In this document: in pieces, positions 34,962 to 46,318 of the stretch
Numbering within the stretch: position 1 is the stretch's first letter
Layout: the number at the start of each line of letters is the position of its first letter
NCBI RefSeq assembly: GCF_030247195.1
Contig: NC_080672.1
Span: 65,451,771-65,515,770 of the forward strand
DNA from: Topomyia yanbarensis
Taxonomy: Eukaryota > Arthropoda > Insecta > Diptera > Culicidae
DNA: 64,000 bases
Reading direction: 5' to 3'
Notes under the pieces: generated by a model
The model's input: only the letters and a program-made list of their open reading frames with translations
Databases searched by the model: none
Told to the model about the DNA's origin: nothing
Program-made: the position numbers and the translations under genes

Positions 34962-36359
34962 AAAACTGGTACCGGATGACACTGTAAAGACTTTGATGGA
35001 GGGCATCAAGCGAAAATGCGTTCAATTTTACACTCAAGGCTCCATCGATTAACTTTTCTTTTGATTTTTGAAGTAAATATATGTATAAAACTACCCTAAA
35101 ATTTTGGTTTGATTTTAAACATTATAAGAAAATTGGCATGACATTTTCGGTGTCGCAATAATTTCGTGTTCGCCCTTTATCTCAGCAGCATCCAAGCTAA
35201 AATCATCGTCCTCGCCTGGCCCAGACGGTTTTCCGTCTATGCTTTTGAATAAATGTATTCCCGGGCTTGCCGAACCACTTCGTCGGTTATTCGAGTTGTC
35301 GCTTGCCATCGGAAAGTTTCCATCGTTGTGGAAATTAGCTTTTGTGTTTCCAGTTCATAAGAAATGGGACAAGAAGAACGGAGAAAACTATCGCGGAATT
35401 TCTGCACTATGCGCGGTAACGAAAGGGCCGTCTTAAGAGGACGCGGGGTCCCGGGGCACTATTGAGCTAAGGGGCCCCAATAATTGAAAAGGTGTAAACA
35501 GTAGGGTGGGACAAAAATTAGATTCCTGCTTCGAGCAACTTTATAGGCACCATTTGGGTCCTAGATCAACTGTGCCAATTCTTAGCTCGATCCCTGAAAC
35601 TATATTTTGCGCCCACTGTTTAAAGTTTACATGGGACTTTGTATGGGAAAATTAACTTTCACAAAGTAATTCCTCCAGGTGTCGCCCATTGCTTCCTAAA
35701 AATAAATCCTTATGTGGCTTTTATTGGAAATACAACAAAGAAACAAAGTCTCGAAGCCAACGATACGATATGATGTTTGAGACAAAAGTTATTAAGCATC
35801 AGAAACTGATTGATACTCTGACGTTTGATAAAGAATTCATTTTTTCTAGCATTTGCTGTTGGTTGTCCAGTTATTTGCCTTTTTTGATCTCCTCTTAATG
35901 TGTCTAATTCAATTATCTAAACTGTTTGGCCACTTCACAAGAGTTTTGAGAGATAAACTGAGGCTTATTTTGTACATAATAAGAGACACTTAAAATTTTT
36001 GTACATAATTCGACCTTCAGCAGCAATGACTAAACTTTAACTATGGGCGCAAAAATATAGTTTCACCGATTGAGCTTAAAATTTGCTGATTTGTTCTGGA
36101 ACCTAAATGGAACCCTGAAAGTTACTCGGAACAAAATTTTATTTTTCCCATATAACCGTGTCCCATTCTAGTAAACAGCTGCAGAGTAGGATGATCTAAA
36201 AATGATTCCCAGCATTACAGAATTATTTCTACTCCATGTCGCCCTGAGACTCTTTTCCAAATTTGTGCCAAATCAGTCAACCGTATTGAAAATGTTTTAA
36301 AAAATAAAGCGGGATTCCAAATGTATTGAGAACAAAGAGTATTGCAGATTTCCACAACC

Positions 36360-36460
36360 AGGTGTCGTTGCTGATGTCCAAATCACTAAATGCGGTGGTG
36401 TGAGTTCGATCTCAAGTGACGTACAGTGCAATGGACTCACCAACTACGCTATTGTCTTCC
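36360..36460 (-). mobile_element. tRNA-related SINE-like fragment
   Basis: On the minus strand, TAGCGTAGTTGG (36440-36451) is an A-box match and AGATCGAACTC (36402-36412) a weak B box, at the same spacing as in the Feilai-like copy at 37.7 kb. Confidence 0.45.
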
Positions 36461-37189
36461 TAGACAATGTAATCTGACTTTCATAGTTGTAAGATTTTCT
36501 TTGAAGATTAAAAGTGCCTCCATCAAGAAGGAGGAATATTGGAGCATGGTCTGTTAAACGTCCATTAAACCAAAAACGAAGCGCACTGTTGTTCATGATT
36601 TTTGGAATACTTGGTGTAGTTTGCACATGTTCATTTACATTGTTTCGTTTAGTGTTGATCTTGGTAGCTTCTTGATGCTCTTGATATGATGAATAGAAAC
36701 AGAGTCGATTTCCGACTTTGGAAAAATGCACATTTTTTCAATCGAATAGTGTGAACTTACTTACAGGTGGCCGAATTTTAGAACCTTTGAAATCAATCGG
36801 TATTATTTTGAGTTCAAGCGCAAATCGCCTTGAAATTCATTCATTTTATTCGCATTACTTTCTGCCGGAATAGGAATTACGGTTCTTTAAAATATTAGTT
36901 TTTCATTGTACGAATTGTTGGTGACGTTGCTTTTTGTTATATATTCCGACAGACGTGTTGTGCATTCATTTATTGTGCTCGGTTCGGGGGGGGGGGGGGG
37001 GAGGGGGGGGCGGCTGGGTTCATCCCCAGTACAAACCGATCCTGAGATCCTTTGATTTGAAAATTATCTGGCTACATCTGCTGACGTGGGAGAAGTAAAG
37101 CCGACCGGTGTGATATCAAGGGTTCAGTTAGTAGAATCGCTTCCCAGTGCGGAGAAGGACCGATGGAAAATAAATGTGAATATTAACAT

Positions 37190-37375
37190 TAGTTAGTTAG
37201 TTTTTAGCGTTTTGGATTCTTCTCATCAGTAACTAGCACCATCTTGGTGCCTGTTAGATGATTAATCTAGACTAGCACTAAAATTGGCACTGGTTAGATG
37301 CTGAAACCATCTCACTGGCACCAATATTATGCTAGTTACTGATGAGGAGAATCCCAAACGTTAAAAACATTAAGT
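37190..37375 (+). repeat. Imperfect stem-loop with hammerhead-derived arms
   Basis: The left arm (TTAGCGTTTTGGATTCTTCT and on to GGTGCC) and right arm (GGCACCAATATTATGCTAGT through ACGTTAAAAA) are inverted copies. The right arm on the plus strand reads CTGATGA (37339-37345), GGA-GAA-TCC, then CAAACG. The left arm on the minus strand reads CTGATGA, GAAGAATCC, AAAACG. Both differ from a hammerhead core mainly at the GAAAC box, so they look like decayed ribozyme motifs in inverted orientation. Confidence 0.55.
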
Positions 37376-37604
37376 TAGGTATGGTTCGTACAAAACGATT
37401 CGGATCTACAAAATAAAACTTTTTTCTGCGTCCCAACATTTCCACTATTCAGTGTTAGAAATGTTCATTCAATACTTTAATTTCGTTCGCTTAAAATTGC
37501 GTTCAAAATGAAACATAAAAATACTCGAATCTATCAATATCATCTGTATATGTAATTCGTTTCAATGCTTTCGTCATTTGTCCATAAACTTTTTTTTGTT
37601 TTGA

Positions 37605-37743
37605 TTATAGAGGTTTTAACCTTAGGGTCATTCGCCTCTTTGTCGGGTTAGAGAAATCTCTAACCCTATGTGCGGGGTTTGGAATTGAACCCAGGTGATC
37701 TGCGTACATTCGATTTACCAATTACGCTATCTCCACCCCCGAC
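37605..37743 (-). mobile_element. Feilai-type tRNA-derived SINE
   Basis: On the minus strand: GGGGGTGGAGATAGCGTAAT, with an A-box-like TAGCGTAATTGG, then TGGGTTCAATTCC whose GGTTCAATTCC (37681-37691) matches the B box GGTTCRANYCC. ACCCCGCACATAGGGTTAGA and an AT-rich 3' tail follow. Organisation and sequence agree with Feilai, an abundant tRNA-related SINE of Aedes. It would be transcribed by RNA polymerase III and mobilised by a LINE. Confidence 0.8.
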
Positions 37744-38339
37744 TGAACTGAGGCTTTGAATTTAACAAGGAAAAACTGAATTTTTAAAAATTAAATTATT
37801 TTATTCCTACAGCACAAGAATGTTCTACTTGTGTGAAACATACTTTGAGGACACACCACAATACAAGAATATTTTTAAAAATATTGACGCTACTAAATGT
37901 CCAAGATTCTACAAATATCCTCAAATGCACGCACATTTACAGTGGCACATTTAGTCAAATCTAGGATAAAGCTAGGTTTGATACATGTTGATACTTTCAC
38001 AAGGGCATTTCAAACTTCCTTTTTTGGTATTTCATGAACGTTTGTCTTCAAAATGGATTAAAATGGATGTGATAGAGCGGAGTATAGTGCAAAAACAACA
38101 TTATTGGTTCTGTGACAGTCTAAGACTGATTGGGCAGAGCGAAACATGCCAAATCCGACCAAAAAGTGTCGATTCTTCGTAAGACCTCGAGAAGTCTCTT
38201 TTGGACGCTTGCATGTGGATTTGTCCGTTGACAGACTCAGGTGTAACGAAGAAATATAATTAATATTTTGGCACATCCACAGATCGTTTTCAAAACAAGA
38301 TTTTCTGGTTGGTTGGCTAACGTCCGGTGCCTTCCAAAC

Positions 38340-40262
38340 CAGTGGCGTAGCCAGAAATTTGGTTTGGAGGGGGTTTTGATGAAAATCGCAAATTTTTTAA
38401 AAAAATGCTAAAATTTAATATGAGTTTGATAAATTATTGAAAACTCAAAAACATAAGTAGTCTAACAGATGTCATTCCAGTCTACAAACAAGAAGGATCA
38501 ACATGGAACAGTTTTCAAACCTCTATAGATTATTTTCTTGTATAATATGTCAATGAAGTCAAAAATTGCGATCTTTTAAAGTGGGATAAATGATCCAAAA
38601 AAATTTCCACGTTCAAGATCACCTAATATAATAATCTTTGACTTTGAAGGTTTGACAACTTCGGGAAGTTATCAACATAAAACAGCGCCTGCTTTGATAT
38701 AGACATTTTAGTGATTAACTTTCATAGAGGTAATTATGGTGAATTAATTTTTCAAAAATATTAAGAGACATGGTGCCTACAGCGAAGTTTTTGATAATGT
38801 AATTTCAAACAATTTTGTTGAAAATATGAAGGCTACATGAATTCAACATATAGGGATTTAAATGGACTGGGCCTGCTATATTTCTTCTTAGTGAAGAAAA
38901 ATTTAGGTGAAAACTATTTTTTTCTGCGCTACGGATAAAATTGTTTGAAACAATCATTGCGAGTTGAGAACACAAAACCTTTAACTAAATTATGGATGGA
39001 TGGAACTGAAACTTGCGTTTCGACTTCATCTCATCAGAATCCGACACTAACTTGGTGGGCGGACTAAGCTTGCGCCGAATTGATGCTAGCTCCTGAAAAT
39101 GGAATCACTCTTTGTGTTTTTGAGTCCTTTTAATATCTGGGAATTAGTTGTTTTATATCCAGTTCCCTTATTTTTGTTTGTAAGCTTCAAAGGCACCTTG
39201 AACGCAATGTGAATTTATTATTTAATTACCGCAGAAGAGATTTATCAAATACAGTAATTTCAGAATAGCTTGTTGTAAAGGTTTTCTACTACTATATTTC
39301 GATACTCTGAATATGTGGGATATTTATGTCTTTGACAAAGTTGTTTGAAATAGCACTTTCGACAACTTTGCTGGAGACATTAAGTCTCGACCCAAATTTG
39401 GTTGAAGAGTAATTCTTGTCTATAATTACTTCTAGGAGGATTAACCGTCAATATTATTCTATCAGCAGATGAACAGTTTTACGTTTTGAAATTCTTCAAT
39501 GTTACTTAACGTCGAAATTTGGCAGTTTCGAATGAATGTGATCGTGACCGTTAAAAATTTATCGAGCATTAATTTTACTTTTCTTTAGTAGTCAACCTCA
39601 CAACTTGCAGTACTAGAACGTAGTACACAAAATTTTAGTACGCCATTCATTGCATCCTGCTAAGAGGCTATTCATATAGTTGATAATACAACAAAAATCC
39701 AATGCTCATAAAACCGATCCTGACCTGCTAGAGACAAAATTACATCAGCTTTCAACTAGTTTCTGAAATGTTATTCTTGTTGTTAATCATATTGAATTGT
39801 TGTCTAAACTCTACACAATCTAAAAAAATACATTTTCAGCAAATGTTGAAATGTATGTAAGTTTTCGGTAAACAAGCTTATGTTTTATATGCAATCAACC
39901 TATTCAAATTTAGATTCCCATTCGAAAAATTGTCTCTAATTCATATTTTGAAGCATCTTTCCAAAAATGAGCTCATAATAATTCAGACAGTTATTTTATT
40001 TTACATTGAAGTAATTTGACAACTATGGGATTTTGGCTAAGAAATAAGTTACGAGGTCTCCTTCCCATAATTTTCCAAAAGTTCTCATGACGCTTTAAAC
40101 ACAGTTCTCAATGTAGTGATCAGAGAATATTTTTCCAAAAATATTTTGTGGAATATTAAATTAAATTCGTCAGCATTAATTTTTTTTTCAATCCAATTAA
40201 TTTTGGTTTGGGGGGGGGGGGGGTTTAACCCCCAAACCCCCCCCCCCCTGGCTACGCCACTG
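38340..40262. mobile_element. hAT-family non-autonomous element A, 1923 bp
   Basis: Perfect 15-bp inverted ends, CAGTGGCGTAGCCAG, are flanked by a perfect 8-bp duplication TTCCAAAC (38332-38339 and 40263-40270). This is the hAT pattern. The right subterminal region has a run of about 14 G, TTTAA, then C runs that can fold on each other. No transposase is present. It is nearly identical to element B at 58118-59485 but keeps about 520 bp (roughly 39170-39690) absent from B. It contains a hammerhead-like core on the minus strand. Confidence 0.93.
39017..39060 (-). ncRNA. Candidate hammerhead ribozyme core in hAT element A
   Basis: The minus strand reads GTTAGTGTCGGATT, then CTGATGA (complement of 39031-39037), then GAT-GAA-GTC (3-bp stem II with one G-U pair), then GAAAC (to 39017) and GCAAG. 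Homologous to the 3.68 kb core with compensating changes in stem II (GGC/GCC there, GAT/GTC here). Outer helices are unclear. Confidence 0.5.
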
Positions 40263-41138
40263 TTCCAAACTTTTTATAGAGGTTGTACCAAACGTTTCAT
40301 TGCTGTTGTTGAAAATAAATTGAAACTTGAATCGAAATGTTGGATTGACGTTTGAATTGGTTCAATAGTCATGCAGTGCCTCGTTTCCTGCTACTCTGAT
40401 GCTTTTTAAACAGCTTGATCACCTGGAATACAGTACAATGTGCGATTCCGAGTTGCTACTGATCTATTGTTACCCACATATTAAAAAGTAATGAACAATT
40501 GAGTGCGACTTTTCTTTGAAATATAGTCTACAGAAGGATTTTATATTCATCATAAGTTCGGGGCGCCCAAAATCCCGGGGCCCCTGGCCCTGGCCCAGTG
40601 TGCCTATGCGTAAAGACGGTACTGAGTAACGAAGCTTTTCGAATTAGTTGTGATGGAGCCGGTGTTCTTTCTCTGCAAGCAATATATCTCTGGGGACCAA
40701 CATGGATTCATGCCTAGCCGATCAACTACAACAAATTTATTGTCGTTCACTTTTTTCATCTCTGAGGGATTTGAGGATGGTTTGCAAACCGATGCTATCT
40801 ACACCGATCTGTCCACCGCTTTTGACAGAATCAACCATGATATCTCCATCGCCAAATTAGCTAAACTTGGATTCAATGGATCACTTCTCCGTTGGTTTCA
40901 GTCATATCTGGTAGGCCGTCAACTTAGCGTGAATATAGGCAACGACAATTCTGAAATGTTTGCAGCTACATCTGGCATCCCACAGGGAAGCCATCTCGGA
41001 CCACTTATTTTTCTGCTTTACTTCAACGATGTAAATTACAGACTCAGTGGACCACGCTTGTCGTACGCCGATGACGTCAAGATATTCAACCGTATCAGGA
41101 CTTTGACAGACGCTCACATCCTGCAGAAACAATTCGTT

Positions 41139-42979
41139 CACGGTGTATTTATTAGAACAATTTTATGCAAAAAAAAATCAGCATCTCTGAAACTTCGGAA
41201 TATGAAAGAATGGGCTTTCCCCTTTCATTTGAAACTAAGATCAAAATAATCCGTCGGGGGGTCTAGAGCAACTTTTTTTTAAGTTTACTAAGTTTTAAGT
41301 TTTACTACTGGAGCTAGTTCATATTCCTGTCCCTAGATGGTGCTTTATTCATTCGAACAACACTAAAAGTGAGAATTTGATAGAAAACTTAATTGTCTAC
41401 AAGTTTGTTGACCACTAAAAATTGATCTGAAATTATCCGGAAAAGTTGCTTAAGATTTTAACAAAGTTATATCTAAGATAGTTGCACACGAGGCCTAGTG
41501 GTTTGGAAATATGTTTTCTCGCACTTATTACATTACCAAAAAAGAATTAATATAATAGGCTTAGTGGCATGAAAATATTAGACGGGATTCATTACGTTGA
41601 CAATTCTAATTGAACTTCTGAAAATTAGGATGTTTGACAGAGTCAGAAAACTATTTGTGCTTTTGGTTTGTAATCTTTCCCGATAGGTTCGAAGGTACCA
41701 TTCATCGGAAGGTATTGCTTGGTTACAAGGGTTTGCTTACATTTATGTTTTAGAAAGGACCATTCGTCGTATAATTTAGGTTATGATCGCTTAAGTCAGC
41801 TATTATAATTCCGATCAAGACGAAATGTTGGGACACACCGTTTCTAATTTAACGCCAACCACAGCAGTAACTGTCCAAATTATTGTTTAGCGTGAAACGA
41901 TTTATTCAAATTTTCTCCGCATAGCATATTGTGGCAGTTGGATTTTACGGCCATTTCCTATCAATTATGCGAGATATCGTTACTAAATTGATCCTAGACT
42001 ATGCGAAATGTATTTTTTTTGAAAACAAAATATGATATGAGTACAACAAGAACCTTATATACATAGAAGTCCTCGAATATATCCCAAAAAAATTATCTTG
42101 ATCCAAAGACTAACTGTTAACTGTTTGTCACATTGAGTTAATTTTGCAAACGGATAATCAGCGTTTTTAACCATGCGTTGCAATGAAATCCGCGAAATAG
42201 GGCAATGGTGCGTTAAAAGTTTCATTGAGTTTGTTCGAATATAAAGGTTGAAGTTCAGGACAAGTGAATTTTATACGAAGATACCAACAGAGTAGGAGAT
42301 TCATGTAAGAATAGTTATCAGTCATCCCTGAGAACAATCGAAAAAATGAAAAAGAAGGCATAAATCATAGCAAAAGCTGTTTCTGCGGGAGGAATCACTT
42401 ACCATCATGAACAAGAATATTAATATCATACTAGTTTTGTCAACACTTATCTAAGACTTTTCATCTCAAACATATTAATGGTGCCCTGTATCAGGGAATT
42501 ATAATTTTCAGCTGAAAGATGAGACTTTCCAAGCTCTCAAATTCCGCTGAATTCACTGTTGAACTAAACACAACTATTTGGCAAATAAAAAAAGATCTTG
42601 TGAATTGATAAACCACTAGGTCTTCTGTGAAGCTAACTTAGACTTAGAATTCGTTAAAATATTAAACAACTTATTCGAAAAATTTAAAATCTGTTTTTAG
42701 TTGGTAACAAAGTTGTAGACAATTGAATAATCTATCAGATTCTCACTTTTAGTGTTGCTCGAATGTCTACAGCACCATCTAGGGGCAGAAATATGAACTA
42801 GTTCCATTGTAAAATCTATGTTTTCACAAAAAAACTTCAAAAAAAAAGTTGCTCTAGACCCCCCGACGGATTATTTTGATTTTGGTTTCAAATGAAAGGG
42901 GAAAGCCCATTCTTTCATATCCTGAAGTTTCAGAGATGCTGAATTTTTTTGCATAAAGTTGTTAAAAAAAGACACCATG
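41139..42979. mobile_element. Long-TIR element with 4-bp target duplication, 1841 bp
   Basis: Ends CACGGTGT and CATGGTGT (inward) begin inverted repeats of about 130 bp that include TATGCAAAAAAA, CAGCATCTCTGAAACTTC and a GTCGGGGGGTCTAGAGCAAC block. Flanks are CGTT at 41135-41138 and 42980-42983. Excision with one CGTT restores the reverse transcriptase frame (LQKQF-VVFSE). The interior also has inverted similarity and no recognisable transposase. A 4-bp duplication with CAC-type ends would suit Chapaev/CMC-type or mosquito 4-bp MITEs, but this is inference. Confidence 0.75.
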
Positions 42980-43858
42980 CGTTGTCTTTAGCGAGTAGTG
43001 TGTCGATAATCGAATGGTTCTAAATCCCGCAAAATGCACTGCAATCATCTTCTCGAGGAAAAGAGAATCTATTAGTTTCGACTACAATATCTCAGTACTG
43101 CTTATTCCGCGAGAATGTTGCGTGAATGATCTTGGAGTGATGTTAGATTCCAAACTCACTTTCAAGCAACATGTCTCATATGTTATTGGCCGGGCATCAC
43201 GAAACCTGGGGTTCATCATCCGTGCTGCCAAATCATTCACGGATATATACTGCCTAAAGAGCCTGTACTGTTCCCTAGTCCGGTTATCTCTCGAGTATTG
43301 TTCCACGATTTGGAGCCCGCACTATATGAACGGTTGTGATCGAATTGAATGTATCCAACGCAAGTTTATACGATTCGCCCTCAGACAGTTACCCTGGCGG
43401 GATCGTTTTAGACTACCTAGCTACAAGAGCCGCTACCTACTAGTTCAACTCGACACCCTCCAGCATCACAGAGACACAGCAAGAGCTCTAGTTGTCGCCA
43501 ATCTGTTGTCAGCGCACATCGATTTTCCAGCCTTGTTCGAACAAGTAAACGTCCAAGCTAGAACAAGGGCGTTGCGCAGCAATAATCTTTTGAGAGTACC
43601 TCTTCGGCGGTTCAACCACACAGCGAATGCGGCCATCACTGGATTACAGCGAACTTTTAATCGTGTGTCACACCTGTTCGACTTTAATTTAACTCGTAAT
43701 GTGATTAGGACAAGGTTTTTGAATTTTTTTAAAAGTTTTTAGATTAGGACATCATTATTAGGGCCGATTGCGGTCTGTTAGTGATTAAAATTTATAAATA
43801 AATAAACATTTGTTTTGTAAAAATACATTATTTTATAACTAGTTCATTGACTCATGTT

Positions 43859-45345
43859 TAGAGCTTCCATCCCGGGAATTTATTTCCCGGGATTTTTGGG
43901 TTTCCCGGGATTCCCGATTCCCGGGAAATTGTTTTTTTTGATTTATTCCAAAAGGTTTAGATTCTGCAAAAGGCTTAGATTCTGCAAAAGAAATTCTGTA
44001 GGAAATATCTTGACCGGCAAACATTTGTAGTGAGTAGTAAATGCGCATTATGCTTTTTCAACTGATTTGCGGATCAATGACTTTAAGCTCGCAGATATTT
44101 TTTCGTGATTATTTCAGGAATATTGTCCAAGCCTTACTTAAGTCACTGCTAAAGAATATTCATGTTTTCATGCAAAAATGAATAAATTTGTTGTACCGAA
44201 CTTTTCCTTAAAGTAGCATTAATGGTGCACACGATATCTCTGCAACCGATGAGCCGATTGATCAGATGTTTTAAAAATTTATTTTAATAATTAGATCTTG
44301 AATGAAAGGGCCTGCAAACACAAATTAGTTATAAAAATGGCGTTATTTTCTTAAAAAATCTATTGGTGTTTGTATCATAAATTCGAATAGTTTATAGAGA
44401 AATCGTGCTTAACGCAAACAATATTTAAAATAAGGAATGTTTCTACAACATCTGCAGAAATATTTGTTCGGTTCATCGAATGCATATGTCGTTCTTTAAA
44501 TTTGTTTACACCGGAACTGTAATATCTGCTTTATCGTGAATTTTCCATACAATTTGGCATGCTCAGATATTTAAATTTTTGGATGTATAAAAAGAAATAG
44601 AGAACACTGTATCTGCTCAGTATCATGCGCATCCAGACTCTTTGAATGTTACTATTAAGGATGCAGGCAGGATTTTTGAAGATCCCTAAGATCAAGCAAT
44701 TCAGATACTCGCCCGTAACAGGAAATCGATGGTAGACTTTACCCATCGCTGCACAGTTCGTCCATTATCTGCTTGATTTTGATTCATACTTAATTTGAAA
44801 TGATGCTGATCCTACTGTGGCAGAAATGGATTCCATATATACCGTTTTCTCATTTGAAAGGGTATAACTGCACACTACCCTGAAACACCTCAATCATTTC
44901 ATTCAGGATTACCAGGTGCTTTGCATTAAATTGATCCCATTCCATCAAAAGGTTCTGAAACAAATTGGAATTTTGGACAGGAACTCCAGCAGCTGTGTTT
45001 ATTATATCGTCCCAAAAGTAATCGTAATTACCAAAATTTGGGCTACACATATTTCCAAGAAAAATCATCAAAAGAAGTTGATGCTGTGTAAACTGAATGA
45101 GGAGTTATCAAATGATTCAATGCTGCGTAGCCCAAAAATCGACATCTTCTGACAACTGCTTTTAAGACAGATATGCATGCAGTCAAACGGGTTTGAAAAC
45201 TTCAATTTATTCTTTTATTTTCAAGGAAATCATTCACTTTTTAATTCTTCTTCTGTATTCCCGGGATCCCGGGATTTCCCGGGAAATTTCATATTTATTT
45301 CCCGAATCCCGGGAAGCTGAAAACTGTCGGGAAATGGAAGCTCTA
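43859..45345. mobile_element. hAT-like element, 1487 bp (TAGAGCTTCCA ends)
   Basis: TIRs TAGAGCTTCCA are flanked by a perfect 8-bp duplication CTCATGTT (43851-43858 and 45346-45353). The subterminal blocks are dense in CCCGGGA palindromes on both sides. It lies about 50 bp beyond the LINE 3' tail. No transposase motif is seen. Confidence 0.88.
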
Positions 45346-45353
45346 CTCATGTT

Positions 45354-46316
45354 GTCTAGAAAAAATAAGATCATTACAGCTACTACTTTACAAAGCATTT
45401 AGGTAATTCGAGAGGGGGGAGGTAACAGACGTTCCTTTTCTTATCTGTCGTTCTTGAGTTATGGTGTCTTTGCAAAGTTGTTGCATAGCATTCAGCACTT
45501 CATTTGATCATTTCATATTAGTTCGGAATTCAGTTACTAGCGCGGAGCTGTTTTAATTCTTTTTAATAGAACGAGAAAAAAGATGATATGTTAAGACAAA
45601 GGTGATTATAAGTATTTTTTCTTCTAAAGATACTAGCTTTGTAGGTCCTATGAGTATTGAAATATGACGCATTTTTGAAAACATAATCTGCAAGTAAAGT
45701 TTTAATCAAAGCATGCTTTATCTCGAAACAAACAGGACCTACAAAGTTTGCATCATCTTCAGGAGATATATTAAAATTATTAGGGCACCACATGTCTATC
45801 TTGTTAGTTGATAACAGCAACGCCCTAGCGACAGAGTTCCAAACAAGTATGTTTCAACCAAATAAAGCTCTATGTGATATACAGCAGCTTTCCTACCTCT
45901 ATAACGAAAGAAAATAATTGATTTCGTGCAAGAAATATACATTAGATACCAAAAGCCATACATAGCAAGTATGTGAGCGGCACTCACCTTCACCAACGAC
46001 TGTTTGGGCCGAAACGTCAACGTATAACGCAATCCAACTAGAATCAAACGGCAAAGTTGTATCGAGTTCACCAATATATAAGCTATAACGTAACATTTAC
46101 CGATGCCGAATCGATAGACTACTTTTTCTCAAAACCTCGGAGAACGAGCGAGGAAAATCACATGTTCATAATACACAACGTGCGATTACCCCCTTTTGGA
46201 CGCCAGTTAGTACTGGGGTTACCTTCATGGCCAACTTTGATCGCTAATAGCAAAAAATCTAAAAATTATTTTAAAATTTCACAATTGACAGTCCACGTTA
46301 AGGGGGTCCTCTTATA
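45354..46316. other. Unassigned sequence
   Basis: No gene is recognised. Near 46185-46225 a TTACCCCCTTTTGGACGCCA phrase recurs near 29671 and, decayed, near 47975, marking another unclassified repeat. Confidence 0.4.
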
Positions 46317-46318
46317 TA

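Larger units (their letters stand above)
31800..35177 (+). mobile_element. ITmD37E-type transposon, copy 2, enlarged by a foldback insertion
   Basis: TA at 31798-31799 and 35178-35179 flank AAGGGCGAACACGAA-type ends. The total is 3378 bp instead of about 1.28 kb because a 2078 bp element sits 57 bp inside the left end. The transposase on the plus strand is intact over its first about 267 codons, then frameshifted. It lies in a LINE linker region and is therefore younger than that LINE. Confidence 0.92.
35423..40624. mobile_element. 5.2 kb hAT-like element (AGGGCCGTC / CAGTACCGTC ends)
   Basis: The left end AAGGGCCGTCTTAAG and right-end complement CAGTACCGTCTTTAC are imperfect inverted repeats followed by GGGGCCCC-rich subterminal blocks. 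The flanking 8-mers GGTAACGA (35415-35422) and AGTAACGA (40625-40632) match at 7 of 8. Excising it restores the LINE frame. No transposase is recognised. The interior contains SINEs, a stem-loop repeat and a further 1.9 kb hAT element. Confidence 0.75.
35182..43741 (+). pseudogene. LINE reverse transcriptase, interrupted ORF2
   Basis: The reverse transcriptase begins SSSSPGPDGFPSMLL (about 35200), then WKLAFVFPVHKK and NYRGISAL. After the hAT-like insertion come STAFDRINHD (motif A Asp), SGIPQGSHLGPLIFLLYFND and SYADDVKIF, whose ADD is the catalytic pair. After the next insertion the C-terminal region continues CVDNRMVLNPAKC, LGVMLDSKLTFKQHV and ECIQRKFIRFALRQLPW, and ends FLNFFKSF at 43741. 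A TAG at 42996 replaces the Trp expected before CVDN. The protein copied LINE RNA at nicked chromosomal sites. No RNase H follows, in keeping with Jockey/CR1 types. It cannot be expressed whole now. Confidence 0.85.
31640..43807 (+). mobile_element. Jockey/CR1-type LINE split by three large insertions
   Basis: The pieces in order are a pre-RT linker to 31797, RT start 35180-35422, RT core 40625-41138, and thumb/C-terminal part 42984-43741 with a short 3' UTR ending in TAAATAAATAAA. Removing the 5.2 kb hAT-like and 1.84 kb insertions with one target copy each keeps the frame open across the junctions (AVTK joins LFELVV; LQKQF joins VVFSE). The ITmD37E insertion point lies in an already frameshifted linker. 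The 5' end, including endonuclease, is missing or unrecognised upstream of about 31.64 kb. Confidence 0.85.

Noticed and set aside
40310..40370. Coding continuation of the LINE next to the hAT right end
   Set aside because: This lies between the inner and outer hAT ends and does not align with RT motifs. The LINE resumes only after 40624.
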